Shown here: positions 36,653-45,556 of the stretch, in pieces
Layout of the letters: each line of letters begins with the position of its first letter
Numbering within the stretch: position 1 is the first letter of the stretch
NCBI RefSeq assembly: GCF_006007885.1
Contig: NZ_VCRO01000001.1
Span: 1,302,001 to 1,366,000, forward strand
DNA: 64,000 nt
DNA from: Alteribacter natronophilus
GTDB lineage: Bacteria; Bacillota; Bacilli; Bacillales; Salisediminibacteriaceae
Direction of reading: 5' to 3'
Translations under genes and position numbers: made by a program
Notes under the pieces: model-generated
The model's input: the letters and a program-made list of their open reading frames with translations, nothing else
What the model was told of the DNA's origin: nothing
Database searches by the model: none

Positions 36653-36681
36653 ATCATACGAACTGAGTGTGGGGATGTCAA
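36653..36681 (-). promoter_or_regulatory. Sigma-A promoter of the hisS leader
   Basis: TTGACA (36681-36676), a 17-base spacer and TATGAT (36658-36653): five of six in the -10, six of six in the -35. Confidence 0.8.
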
Positions 36682-36694
36682 GAAGATGTTGAAA

Positions 36695-36871
36695 CTAATT
36701 TCGTCCCATTTTCTTTTTCAGCGTTTTCACATCGTGCAGGGACAAACCGAATTCACTTGCCAGTTCAAAGTTTGTCTGTGTTTCCTCCTGTACTGAAAAA
36801 CGGTGCAGATCCACGTTCATCAGGTGGTCCGTCCGTCTTGTTTTATCATTTTGCGAGTGTCCGCTTCGCAT
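36695..36871 (-). CDS. Small HTH-like protein of unknown function
   Basis: About 58 residues from ATG 36871, which has AAGGGG eight bases upstream; an ATG at 36904 lacks a site. The C-terminal half (NFELASEFGLSLHDVKTLKK) looks like a helix-turn-helix of the sigma region 4 kind. The N-terminal half is polar (HSQNDKTRRTDHLMNVDLHR). Proteins of this type sit upstream of hisS in several bacilli; I do not know a function. DNA binding is a suggestion only. Confidence 0.6.
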   Translation of the reverse strand: MRSGHSQNDKTRRTDHLMNVDLHRFSVQEETQTNFELASEFGLSLHDVKTLKKKMGRN

Positions 36872-36969
36872 TACATCAGCCCCTTTTCCGGCAACCTTTC
36901 TCATAGGTTACCCAGATCGGGGAAATTTTAGACGGACAGATCTCCTGCAGAATGACAGCAATGCTGAAA

Positions 36970-37413
36970 TTATTCCTTGCTGTCCACGATCAGTGTCACT
37001 GGGCCGTCATTCGTAAATTCCACATCCATCATGGCGCCGAAACGGCCGGTTTCCACCTCAAGACCGTTTTCTCTCAGCCGGTCGTTAAACTGCTCGTAAA
37101 GTTCGTTTGCCTGTTCGGGTTTTGCGGCGTTCATGAAGTTCGGTCTGCGTCCCTTCCGGCAGTCCCCGTAAAGGGTGAACTGGGATACAGACAGAATCTG
37201 TCCCCCTGCATCAAGCACACTGTTATTCATTTTTCTGTTTTCATCTTCGAAAATACGAAGGTGTGCTATTTTGTCCGCACAAAAGCGCACGTCCTCTTCC
37301 CCGTCTTCATGTGTGACACCGACGAGGAGCATAAGACCTGCGGATATTTCGCCGGTAACTTCTCCATCTGCAATTACACGGCCGTTTTTGGCCCGCTGTA
37401 CAACTACTTTCAT
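36970..37413 (-). CDS. dtd: D-aminoacyl-tRNA deacylase
   Basis: A 147-residue enzyme that hydrolyses D-aminoacyl-tRNA and mischarged Gly-tRNA-Ala. Key motifs are [13 protein letters not shown] at the N-terminus, [19 protein letters not shown] in the middle, and the Gly-cisPro substrate gate [12 protein letters not shown] at the C-terminus. ATG 37413 follows AAAGGGTG and gives the family length; the upstream frame (to 37491) is spurious. It lies downstream of relA in the conserved relA-dtd order; yrvJ, expected near hisS, is absent. Confidence 0.95.
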   Translation of the reverse strand: MKVVVQRAKNGRVIADGEVTGEISAGLMLLVGVTHEDGEEDVRFCADKIAHLRIFEDENRKMNNSVLDAGGQILSVSQFTLYGDCRKGRRPNFMNAAKPEQANELYEQFNDRLRENGLEVETGRFGAMMDVEFTNDGPVTLIVDSKE

Positions 37414-37475
37414 CGCTGCTTCACCCTTTCTCCTAAATTCAGAACCGGGCACCACAGCGGGCGCCCGGCACTCAA

Positions 37476-37508
37476 ATTTAGTCCATACCATACCGATTTA
37501 GTCCATAC
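37476..37508. repeat. Short direct duplication between relA and dtd
   Basis: ATTTAGTCCATAC occurs twice with a period of 20 bases (37476-37488, 37496-37508), just after the relA stop. Confidence 0.7.
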
Positions 37509-37516
37509 GGAAAACG

Positions 37517-39697
37517 TTAATGCATAATCCTGCGGACCGCATAGATGTCCGGGATCTGCTTAACCCGCTCCACAACTTTGTGAAGGTGGGAAATGTTCTG
37601 AATCGAAATCGTCATATCTATCGTAGCCATTTTATTCTTATCCGATTTTCCTGAAACAGCGTTGATGTTTGTTTTCGTTTCCGCTACAGCCTGAAGCACT
37701 TCGTTCAGGAGACCTCTGCGGTCAAATCCGGAAATTTCAATGTCCACATTATAGTTTTTCGATTTCTGCTGGCCGCCCTCCCATTCAACCGGGAGAAGTC
37801 GGGTCTGGGCTTCACTGTTATCTACGTTTGGACAGTCGCTCCTGTGAATACTTACACCGCGCCCCTTGGTAATATAGCCGACGATATCATCGCCCGGCAC
37901 CGGGTTGCAGCAGCGGCTCAGACGGATAAGGAGGTTATCAATTCCCTTAACTCTGACTCCGACACTGCCTTTTTTCGGTGTACCATAGGTTTTAAGATCC
38001 TCAACGGCTTCTGTGATTGTCTGCTGATCGAGCTCGTCTTCCTGCTGCTTCCGAATGTTATCGGTAAGACGGGTGACGATCTGGGCGGCAGTAATGCCGT
38101 TATAGCCCACCGCTGCGTACATATCTTCCTCTGACGTAAAGTTGAACTTGTTTGCCACTCGATTAAGGTTCTCCTCGGTGAGCACTTCCTTCTGTTCATA
38201 GCCTTTACGGTCGATTTCCCGTTCCACCATTTCGCGGCCTTTTTCCACGTTTTCTTCCCGGCGCTCTTTTTTGAACCACTGGCGGATTTTGTTCTTCGCA
38301 TGGGAACTCTGGGTGAGCTTGAGCCAGTCCTGACTTGGACCATACGAATGCTTGGACGTAAGAATATCCACAATGTCGCCTGTCTTCAGCTCGTGGTCAA
38401 GCGGCACCATTTTCCCATTTATTTTTGCACCGATACAGCGGTTGCCGATCTCTGTATGAATCCGGTAGGCAAAATCAAGCGGCACGGATCCTTTCGGAAG
38501 CTCAATCACATCTCCCTTGGGTGTAAATACGAAGACCATATCCGAGAAAAGGTCTATTTTAAGGGATTCCATAAATTCCTGCGCGTCGTTTGTATCGTTC
38601 TGCCACTCAATAATTTCTCGGAACCATGACAGTTTCGTCTCAAGGCTTTCACTGTCATCCACTGTTTTCTGCTCTTTGTAGGCCCAGTGGGCTGCCACAC
38701 CGTACTCTGCAACTTTATGCATATCCTCTGAACGGATCTGCACTTCAAGGGGATCGCCTTTGGGACCGATCACAGTCGTATGAAGTGACTGGTACATATT
38801 CGCTTTGGGCATGGCAATATAATCCTTGAAACGCCCAGGCATCGGCTTCCAGTGTGTATGAATGATTCCAAGTACTGCATAACAGTCCTTAATGTTTTTT
38901 ACAACGATACGCACAGCAAGCAGGTCGTAGATTTCGTTAAACTGCTTGTTCTGAAGCGCCATTTTGCGGTAAATGCTGTAAATATGCTTGGCACGTCCGT
39001 GAATTTCCGCTTCCACGTTTACACTCGCCAGCCGTTCCTGAATCCTGGATTTTACTTCATCCACATACGTCTCCCGCTCGGCCCGCTTTTTCTTCATCAG
39101 GTTCACAATCCGGTAATACTGCTGGGGATTGAGATAGCGCAGCGACGTGTCCTCGAGCTCCCATTTGATGGTGGAAATACCGAGCCGATGAGCGAGCGGT
39201 GCAAAAATTTCCAGTGTCTCGTTTGCGATCCGCCGCTGTTTTTCGGGAGGAAGGTGTTTCAGCGTCCGCATGTTATGAAGGCGGTCTGCAAGTTTGATGA
39301 GGATTACCCGGATGTCTTTGGCCATGGCCACAAACATTTTACGGTGGTTTTCCGCCTGCTGTTCTTCCTTGGATTTGTACTTGATTTTCCCCAGTTTCGT
39401 GACTCCGTCGACAAGCATGGCGACTTCTTCATCAAATTCGTCTGCAATTTCCTTCAGGGGAACATCCGTATCCTCCACTACATCATGCAGAAACGCAGCG
39501 GCGATTGTTTTCGGATCCATTCCCAGTTCAGCCAAAATCCCCGCCACCTGCACCGGGTGGGCAATATAGGGCTCACCGGATTTACGGAACTGCTCTGCAT
39601 GGGCACGTTCTGCCAGCTCATACGCCCTGCGCAGGTATGCCACGTCCTGCTCACTCAGGTATTCACTTGCGATCTGAAGCACTTGTTCGCTTGTCAT
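37517..39697 (-). CDS. relA: Bifunctional (p)ppGpp synthetase/hydrolase
   Basis: A 726-residue RelA/SpoT homologue (Rel) controlling the stringent response. The HD hydrolase domain has His47 and the H71-D72 pair (AFLHDVVEDTD), so hydrolysis should be active. The synthetase domain includes RFKDYIAMPKANMYQSLHTT. A TGS domain (VFTPKGDVIELPKGSVPLDF), a Cys-containing region (SRCCNPVPGDDIVGYI) and a C-terminal ACT domain follow. ATG 39697 follows AAGGTG. It sits downstream of apt, as in B. subtilis. Confidence 0.97.
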   Translation of the reverse strand: MTSEQVLQIASEYLSEQDVAYLRRAYELAERAHAEQFRKSGEPYIAHPVQVAGILAELGMDPKTIAAAFLHDVVEDTDVPLKEIADEFDEEVAMLVDGVTKLGKIKYKSKEEQQAENHRKMFVAMAKDIRVILIKLADRLHNMRTLKHLPPEKQRRIANETLEIFAPLAHRLGISTIKWELEDTSLRYLNPQQYYRIVNLMKKKRAERETYVDEVKSRIQERLASVNVEAEIHGRAKHIYSIYRKMALQNKQFNEIYDLLAVRIVVKNIKDCYAVLGIIHTHWKPMPGRFKDYIAMPKANMYQSLHTTVIGPKGDPLEVQIRSEDMHKVAEYGVAAHWAYKEQKTVDDSESLETKLSWFREIIEWQNDTNDAQEFMESLKIDLFSDMVFVFTPKGDVIELPKGSVPLDFAYRIHTEIGNRCIGAKINGKMVPLDHELKTGDIVDILTSKHSYGPSQDWLKLTQSSHAKNKIRQWFKKERREENVEKGREMVEREIDRKGYEQKEVLTEENLNRVANKFNFTSEEDMYAAVGYNGITAAQIVTRLTDNIRKQQEDELDQQTITEAVEDLKTYGTPKKGSVGVRVKGIDNLLIRLSRCCNPVPGDDIVGYITKGRGVSIHRSDCPNVDNSEAQTRLLPVEWEGGQQKSKNYNVDIEISGFDRRGLLNEVLQAVAETKTNINAVSGKSDKNKMATIDMTISIQNISHLHKVVERVKQIPDIYAVRRIMH

Positions 39698-40011
39698 GGA
39701 ATCACCTTACTCCAAAGATTTCGGTTCATTGAGACTCTGTCAGATGAGCTGACACGTGCAGCCAGCCTTTCGCCTGACACAGGCCCATGAAACGAGAATT
39801 TTGTCGAATAAACATTGAAAGAAAACCCGGCCATAGCCGAGCCGCTGTGTATGCACACGTTTGCCCCTCCACTCTCTTACGCGGTAATTCTTGAGCAAAT
39901 GATAAGTTGACATTATCTTAACATAACCTTTAAAGACGTGTCATTTTATTTTTGACCATGGGGGATAAATGAAAGGAGTGCCTTCAGAGCACTCCTTTTT
40001 TCCCCGGTCCC
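39698..40011. other. Gene-free region between apt and relA
   Basis: It holds the apt terminator and presumably the relA promoter (ATGACA with TAAGAT at 18 bases on the minus strand, near 39900-39945, is only a weak candidate). No small gene is supported. Confidence 0.5.
39971..40003. terminator. Hairpin terminator after apt
   Basis: AAAGGAGTGC/GCACTCCTTT, ten perfect pairs, with a T-run on the plus side and CATTTAT on the minus side. Confidence 0.78.
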
Positions 40012-40524
40012 TTAATATGAAACCAGGGTATAAACGTCGTAATTTTTCAATTTGTCACGGCCGTCAAGGTAGGTCAGTTCAATCATGAAAGCAATTCCGG
40101 CTACGATCCCGCCGAGCTCCTCCACCATTTTAATCGTCGCTTCAATTGTTCCGCCTGTAGCAAGCAGATCATCGGTGATCATGACTTTCTGTCCCGGTTT
40201 AATGGCATCTTTGTGGATGTTAAGGCTGTCTTTACCATACTCCAGACCGTAGTCCACTTCCAGCACCTCACGTGGGAGCTTTCCTGCTTTACGTACCGGT
40301 ACGAAACCGATTCCGAGAGAGTAGGCAATCGGGCATCCTACAACAAAGCCTCGTGCTTCAGGCCCTACAATCACATCGATATCCTTCTCCTTGGCAAAAC
40401 CGGCCATTTCATCAATGGCTTTTTTGTAGGCTTCACCGTTCTCCATCAGTGTCGTAATATCCTTAAAACGGATTCCCTCTTTTGGAAAATCGGAAACAAC
40501 CGTAATATAGTCCTTAAAATCCAT
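40012..40524 (-). CDS. apt: Adenine phosphoribosyltransferase
   Basis: A 170-residue enzyme that makes AMP from adenine and PRPP in purine salvage. The PRPP-binding motif is [16 protein letters not shown] near residues 117-132, with [20 protein letters not shown] at the base-binding side. Length is normal. ATG 40524 is preceded by AGGAGGAG. It lies between recJ and relA; clearing adenine and making ppGpp from the purine pool are commonly linked by this gene order. Confidence 0.97.
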   Translation of the reverse strand: MDFKDYITVVSDFPKEGIRFKDITTLMENGEAYKKAIDEMAGFAKEKDIDVIVGPEARGFVVGCPIAYSLGIGFVPVRKAGKLPREVLEVDYGLEYGKDSLNIHKDAIKPGQKVMITDDLLATGGTIEATIKMVEELGGIVAGIAFMIELTYLDGRDKLKNYDVYTLVSY

Positions 40525-40637
40525 GTCAGTCTCCTCCTAAATATCACTGCAAATAAGTATGAGTATCCCTGTAACAGTGAAAGCCCCGCTGTACCGGGCA
40601 TCGGCGTGATGGCCGGAAGCGGGAACATTCTTCTATG

Positions 40638-42983
40638 CTACTGAACGCTTCCTGCCGGTTCACGGTCAAACAGGGGTGAAAACCACTGTTTCAGAGCCCG
40701 GTAGGATGAATAGACGAGCTGGTTTTCCAGTTCGCTCTGTCTGACCCTGCTCTGGTACAGGGCAGATTCCTCCAGGGATTTCCGGGACGGCTGATCCTGA
40801 AGCGTCACAAATCCATTGTTTATTGTAACAAAGTTCAGTTCAAAAAACACCTGACTCATAAAATCAACCGTATCTTTTGTCCAGCCTTTATATTTTGCAA
40901 GATCCCTGGCCTGTTTTTCAAGGTTAAATGTTTTCCTTTTTGCAAGAAAAGCATAATACCATTTGAAATGCTCCCGAGTAGGAAGCGTTTGGAAAAAGGT
41001 ATCATCGTCCTGGGTAAATACAGCATAAATTCTTCCCGGCAACGATCCGTGAAAGAGGGTTTCCATCGCTTCTGCCGATGGTGGAATGTCACCGAGAATA
41101 ACCGAGGCACCTTCGGGAAGCAGGATGTTATCTCTGTCGGAAGTCACATCCACCACTTCCGTTTCTGCATTTTCAAGCACAGCAGGAACAGCGGTTTCCG
41201 GACGGAACTTCACGTACACCAGCTTTTCGTTTTCGTTCTGCTCAAGAATTGATGTCCAGTTCACGTACTTGCCGCGGTAATCAAAAAGCTGCCAGTCTTC
41301 CACTTTCAGATCGTCAATAATGAGCTGCGGTTTCACATGGCCGTTCCATTCGTTTATGGAAACATCACCGATTACAGCAACGCGGTCCAGCGGGGTAAGC
41401 TGCTCGTACAGATCCCCGACCCGAAACCCGATGCCGTCAAGTTTTGCCCCGTCCTGCTCAAAGGTCAGCTTGAGATGATCCTTATTTGAACCGATCTTTT
41501 TGTACTGGCCGATACCCGTTTCAGGAATAAGGACTTTCGGTGATGGATGCCCGACTCCAAAAGGAGCAAGCCTTTTGAGATCGTTTATCGCCTGGACGGT
41601 GATTTCACTGACTTCGGCAGTCAGATCGATTCTCCGTGTCGGGACGTAATCGTCCTCTGTAAGGACGGCTTCTGCCAGCTGACCGAGCTTTACGCGCAGT
41701 TGGTCTATGTTCGTCATTTCCATTGTCAGACCGGCAGCCATCGGGTGCCCCCCAAAGTGAGGAAGCCACTCCCGGCATTCCGAAAGATTCCTGAACATAT
41801 CAAAGCCTTCAATACTTCTGGCAGACCCTTTTGCAAGGCCGGTCTCCGAATCAAGGCTGAGCACAATGGTCGGACGGTAATACTTTTCAACAAGGCGGGA
41901 AGCGACAATTCCGATGACCCCGGCATTCCAGCCCTCCTGTCCCACAATGATGACAGGCCCCGGACCATCCTTTTCGACCTGTGCCACAGCTTCCTTCGTC
42001 ATATCGTTGACGATTTTCTGCCGTTCTTTATTCAGATCATCCACCTGCCGGGCAATATCATCTCCTTCAGCCGGATCTTCGGTCAGTAAAAGAGCCACGG
42101 CAGGCTGGGCGGAATCCAGTCGTCCTGCCGCATTCAGACGGGGGCCGAGCGCAAACCCGACGTGTTCTTCTGTAACTTCGTCCCCGTCCACGCCCGCAAG
42201 ATCCATGAGTGCGCGGAGCCCCGGGCGCGAAGTACCGGCAATCGCCTGCAGACCCTTCTTGACGAGGTAGCGGTTCTCTCCGGTAAGAGGTACAAGATCT
42301 GCTACAGTGCCAAGGGTAAACAGGTCGAGAAACTCCTCTGGAAAACGTTCAAGGAGTGCCTGGGCTGTTTTAAAAGCCACCCCAACTCCAGCAAGATCCT
42401 TAAACGGGTACGGGCAGTCTTCCTGTTTATGGTTGATGACGGCATAGGCATCCGGAATCTGTGGCGGCGGCTCATGGTGATCCGTTATCACAAGGTCGAT
42501 ACCGAGCTCTTTTGCCACTTCAGCCTCATGCACAGCGGAAATTCCCGTATCGACGGTGACGATTACGCCGACACCCTCTTCTTTTGCCTGGCGGAAGGCA
42601 TTTTCATTAGGCCCGTATCCTTCCGTAAACCGGTTCGGCACGTAGTATCCGGCCTGGGCACCGAGCTTCTGGAGTGTCTGGAACATGACACTCGTACTCG
42701 TCACTCCATCGGCATCATAGTCGCCGAACACCAGAATTCTTTCTCCGTTTTCGATGGCACGTTTAATCCGTTCGGTTCCTTCCTTCATTCCTTTAAAAAG
42801 AAACGGATCATGAAGGATCGATTCATCCATATTTATAAAACGTTTCGCTTCTTCTGTATCAGTAAATCCCCGCTGTACAAGCAGTCTTGCCGCCAGAACC
42901 GAAAGACCTGTTTCGGCTGCAATCGATTCGGCAAGCTCCTTGTCTGCGGTTTCTATTTTCCATCTCGTTTTTGATTTCAGCAT
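40638..42983 (-). CDS. recJ: Single-stranded-DNA exonuclease RecJ
   Basis: A 781-residue DHH-family 5'-3' ssDNA exonuclease used in recombination and mismatch repair. Metal-binding motifs are LVFGDYDADGVTSTSVMF, TVDTGISA and ITDHHEPPPQIPDAYAVIN; the DHHA1 domain includes GWNAGVIGIVASRLVEKY and HFGGHPMAAGLTME, followed by an OB-fold. The long C-terminal extension (about 200 residues) is usual in Firmicute RecJ. The promoter and ribosome-binding site lie inside a terminator hairpin directly upstream. Confidence 0.96.
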   Translation of the reverse strand: MLKSKTRWKIETADKELAESIAAETGLSVLAARLLVQRGFTDTEEAKRFINMDESILHDPFLFKGMKEGTERIKRAIENGERILVFGDYDADGVTSTSVMFQTLQKLGAQAGYYVPNRFTEGYGPNENAFRQAKEEGVGVIVTVDTGISAVHEAEVAKELGIDLVITDHHEPPPQIPDAYAVINHKQEDCPYPFKDLAGVGVAFKTAQALLERFPEEFLDLFTLGTVADLVPLTGENRYLVKKGLQAIAGTSRPGLRALMDLAGVDGDEVTEEHVGFALGPRLNAAGRLDSAQPAVALLLTEDPAEGDDIARQVDDLNKERQKIVNDMTKEAVAQVEKDGPGPVIIVGQEGWNAGVIGIVASRLVEKYYRPTIVLSLDSETGLAKGSARSIEGFDMFRNLSECREWLPHFGGHPMAAGLTMEMTNIDQLRVKLGQLAEAVLTEDDYVPTRRIDLTAEVSEITVQAINDLKRLAPFGVGHPSPKVLIPETGIGQYKKIGSNKDHLKLTFEQDGAKLDGIGFRVGDLYEQLTPLDRVAVIGDVSINEWNGHVKPQLIIDDLKVEDWQLFDYRGKYVNWTSILEQNENEKLVYVKFRPETAVPAVLENAETEVVDVTSDRDNILLPEGASVILGDIPPSAEAMETLFHGSLPGRIYAVFTQDDDTFFQTLPTREHFKWYYAFLAKRKTFNLEKQARDLAKYKGWTKDTVDFMSQVFFELNFVTINNGFVTLQDQPSRKSLEESALYQSRVRQSELENQLVYSSYRALKQWFSPLFDREPAGSVQ

Positions 42984-43035
42984 GAAAAAACACCCCTGAC
43001 CCGTTTATTATACAAGAGGGGGTCAGGGGTGACAA
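42984..43035 (-). promoter_or_regulatory. recJ promoter nested in an intrinsic terminator
   Basis: On the minus strand CACCCCTGACCC (43031-43020) and GGGTCAGGGGTG (43002-42991) form a perfect 12-bp stem followed by six T residues and the recJ ATG. The same bases hold TTGTCA (43035-43030), a 17-base spacer and TATAAT (43012-43007) in the loop. RNA begun there would lack the 5' arm, leaving GGGGTG free as the ribosome-binding site. Confidence 0.8.
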
Positions 43036-43046
43036 CGCACTCGTGA

Positions 43047-43397
43047 CTATTGTTTGTGATTTGTTATTTCCTTTTTTTCCGCCTCTTCTGAACCCGTGTG
43101 GCCGCTTCGTTCCTTAACCCGTGAACGTTTGGCAGGATCCGGCTCCAGTTTTGCATTTTCCTGTTCAAGCTTTCTGATCCGTTTCTGGAGGCTGTAGATT
43201 TTATATATCCCAACCCCGCCAACAATCAGGCCACCCATCAGCACCGAACCGATAATAACGAGTACGAGGGGCCATTCAGCCTGGCCTACAAGATAGTTCA
43301 CTTCCACCGGCTCCACATTGATTACTGCAAAAACAGAAATAAGCAGCGCCACAATAATCCCGGTAATCAGTCCCCATTGTCCTCTCAACAGCAGCAT
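43047..43397 (-). CDS. yrvD: LapA-domain (DUF1049) membrane protein (YrvD)
   Basis: A 116-residue protein with two transmembrane helices (about 8-27 and 42-65) around the typical extracytoplasmic segment INVEPVEVNYLVGQAEWPLV, then a cytoplasmic coiled coil (YSLQKRIRKLEQENAKLEPD) and a charged tail. The family is called lipopolysaccharide assembly protein A domain, but Gram-positive members act in unknown processes. It lies directly upstream of recJ, as in B. subtilis, and ends at the hairpin described for recJ. Confidence 0.85.
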   Translation of the reverse strand: MLLLRGQWGLITGIIVALLISVFAVINVEPVEVNYLVGQAEWPLVLVIIGSVLMGGLIVGGVGIYKIYSLQKRIRKLEQENAKLEPDPAKRSRVKERSGHTGSEEAEKKEITNHKQ

Positions 43398-43493
43398 CTC
43401 CTCTCTCCTCGATTATTTGATGATCGTAAGTTTATCTGAAGCCCCGCTTCCTGCGCAGTGCGACAGCTTTCATCCGTACTGCTTCAATGATGT

Positions 43494-44396
43494 TCAGTCC
43501 TCTGAAAAGGGGTTGATATGAACGCGGACATCCTGAACGTATTCGTCCTTCATCAGACGGTCTTTCACTCTTTTTCCTATTCTATGCCCTTCTTCGACCG
43601 TAATGTGGGGATCGACCGCTACTTTAATGTCCACAATGACGTAATGCCCATGTTCACGTGCGAGAAGTTCGTTAATTTCCAGGACACCTTCCACTTCCTG
43701 CGCTGTTTTGTACATTTCTTCGGTGTCCTCTTCATGAAGGACATGGTCAAGGGTGTTGTGAATCGCTTCACTGCCCAGCTTCCACGCCATTTTACCGATC
43801 AGAATCGCCACAAAGAAACCGGCAACCGGATCGGCGTAGACGAGCCAGTCGATTCCGGTATTCCCGCCAATAATGGAAGCCCCGACCCCGAGCAGAGCAG
43901 CTGCCGAGGAGAACACATCGGACCGGTGGTGCCAGGCATCTGTGATGAGAGCATCACTTCTGTATTTTTTACCCAAATGGATCTTATATCGAAACATCAG
44001 TTCTTTCACGATGATGGAAAAAATGATCGCGTAAATAGCAGCCATACCAGGCATGGCAATTGGTTCGAAAAGTGCCTGCACGGCGTTGAGTGCAATTTCA
44101 AAACCGACAATAAAAAGCAGGACAGCAACAATTATCGCCGTCACGGTTTCCGCTTTACCGTGACCGTATGGGTGATCTTCATCCGGCGGCATTCTGGCAG
44201 CCCTTACGCCCACCAGTACGGCTACAGATCCCACTACATCGGACGCAGAGTGCACGGCGTCTGCCACGAGCGCCCGGCTGTTTGCCATAATCCCCGTGAC
44301 GGCTTTAATCACGGCGAGGACGACGTTGCCTATAATTCCGACCCAGGCGCCCAGCCTGACTTTTTTATACCTGATATCCTGATCTGCTTCTGTCAC
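43494..44396 (-). CDS. Cation diffusion facilitator (CDF) family metal exporter
   Basis: About 300 residues. Six transmembrane helices with the metal-site pattern ALVADAVHSASDVVGS in helix 2 and TDAWHHRSDVFSSAAALLG in helix 5, the cytoplasmic loop motif DHPYGHGKAETV, and a C-terminal cytoplasmic domain (EEGHRIGKRVKDRLM). It should expel a divalent cation such as Mn2+, Zn2+ or Fe2+ in exchange for H+. The DxxxD pattern in helix 5 is HHxxD, so the metal is not certain. GTG 44396 is eight bases after AAAGGAG. A long imperfect hairpin lies beyond its 5' end. Confidence 0.88.
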   Translation of the reverse strand: MTEADQDIRYKKVRLGAWVGIIGNVVLAVIKAVTGIMANSRALVADAVHSASDVVGSVAVLVGVRAARMPPDEDHPYGHGKAETVTAIIVAVLLFIVGFEIALNAVQALFEPIAMPGMAAIYAIIFSIIVKELMFRYKIHLGKKYRSDALITDAWHHRSDVFSSAAALLGVGASIIGGNTGIDWLVYADPVAGFFVAILIGKMAWKLGSEAIHNTLDHVLHEEDTEEMYKTAQEVEGVLEINELLAREHGHYVIVDIKVAVDPHITVEEGHRIGKRVKDRLMKDEYVQDVRVHINPFSED

Positions 44397-44474
44397 GCCG
44401 GTCACTCCTTTATGTAAGTCATCTTATTAGTGTACACAATCCGAACGGGAAAAGAATCGGCCTAATTTATAATG

Positions 44475-44544
44475 ATTGGATAGTGCTATTGACTCCGCTG
44501 GATCTTTATTGGCCAACAGCGGTATTGTAGTGTTACTATCCATT
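44475..44544. repeat. Long imperfect hairpin between secF and the CDF gene
   Basis: Outer arms GGATAGT/ACTATCC and inner arms CCGCTG/CAGCGG with partly pairing bases between form a stem of about 65 bases. It could be transcribed in the leader of the CDF gene or be a small repeat element. No coding potential. Confidence 0.6.
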
Positions 44545-44578
44545 TCTATATCCTTCTCCCTGACCCGGCAACTCATGC

Positions 44579-44614
44579 AGAAAGCCTGCCGGGTATGCGG
44601 ACCGGACAGGCTTT
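44579..44614 (-). terminator. Probable terminator of secD-secF
   Basis: AAAGCCTG/CAGGCTTT stem with inner CCGG pairing; only a short T tract follows on the minus strand. Confidence 0.65.
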
Positions 44615-44623
44615 CGATAAAAA

Positions 44624-45556
44624 CTATGCTTCACTTTCCTGAACATCTTTGGAGTTAAACTTCGCTTTCTTAAGCTGGCGTCCTTTCATAACAGCCCAGA
44701 GCTGCGCTGCAATGAAGAGAGAAGAATACGTTCCGGCCACGAGCCCGATCACAAGAGCAAGGGAGAATGTGCGGATCGCTTCTCCACCGAAGATGAGAAG
44801 AGCACCTGCCGCAAATACAACTGTCAGCACTGTATTTATTGAGCGGGCCAGCGTCTGAATAAGACTCTTGTTTACTACGCGCGCCACATCTTCAAACGTT
44901 TTAACTCGCTCTTCCAGCTTCATGTTTTCCCGAATACGGTCAAACGTGACGATCGTATCGTTAATCGAATAACCGATAATCGTCAGAACCGCCGCAATGA
45001 ACGGGATATTAACCTCCCACTGGATGATACTGAAGATCGCCAGGATAAACAGGGCGTCGTGGAAAAGAGCAATAATCGCTGCAAGCCCGTAAAGCAGCTG
45101 AAAGCGGATGGTTACATAAATAATGATCCCGACTGCTGCAATCAATACACTGATCAAAGCGTTCATGGCAAGTTCCTGGCCGACAATGGGCGTAACACTG
45201 CTGACCGTCGGCACATTGCCGTACACTTCTTCAAAATGGCGCTGGGCTTCGAGCGTCTCCTCCTGGGAAAGAACCCCGATAAAGACTGCACGCCCCACGT
45301 CGTTTTCATCACCGGCAAGTGTGATATCATCCGGTTCCAGTCCGATAGCTGCAAATTGGTCTGCAATTTCTTCCTCGGTCACCGTTTCATCGGCGAGAAC
45401 GTCCATTGTCGTTCCACTGCTGAAGTCAATACCAAGGTTAAGTCCAAGTGTAGAAAGAAGGATGATTCCCACTGAAATCAGTACTGCTGAAAAGGTGAAA
45501 AACTTCTTTCGATGTCTAACAAAATCCAGTTTTGTTGTCTCATGATTAAAGTTCAC
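44624..45556 (-). CDS. secF: Protein translocase subunit SecF
   Basis: About 310 residues. An N-terminal helix (FFTFSAVLISVGIILLS), the SecF signature LGLNLGIDFSSGTTMDVLAD, a periplasm-side domain, then five helices with VIAAVGIIIYVTIRF-like and TIIGYSINDTIVTFDRIREN sequences. With SecD it uses the ion gradient to pull translocated proteins outward. GTG 45556 is the likely start (AAGGAG ten bases upstream); it overlaps secD by 11 bases, so translation is coupled. In B. subtilis SecD and SecF are one fused protein; here they are separate. Confidence 0.95.
   Translation of the reverse strand: MNFNHETTKLDFVRHRKKFFTFSAVLISVGIILLSTLGLNLGIDFSSGTTMDVLADETVTEEEIADQFAAIGLEPDDITLAGDENDVGRAVFIGVLSQEETLEAQRHFEEVYGNVPTVSSVTPIVGQELAMNALISVLIAAVGIIIYVTIRFQLLYGLAAIIALFHDALFILAIFSIIQWEVNIPFIAAVLTIIGYSINDTIVTFDRIRENMKLEERVKTFEDVARVVNKSLIQTLARSINTVLTVVFAAGALLIFGGEAIRTFSLALVIGLVAGTYSSLFIAAQLWAVMKGRQLKKAKFNSKDVQESEA

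Noticed and set aside
37430-37470. GC hairpin upstream of dtd as a relA terminator
   Set aside because: GCCGGGC/GCCCGGT arms exist but no T-run follows, so I did not call it a terminator.
45546-45556. SecDF fusion broken by a frameshift
   Set aside because: Both proteins have normal ends, and secF has its own ribosome-binding site, so separate genes are the simpler reading.
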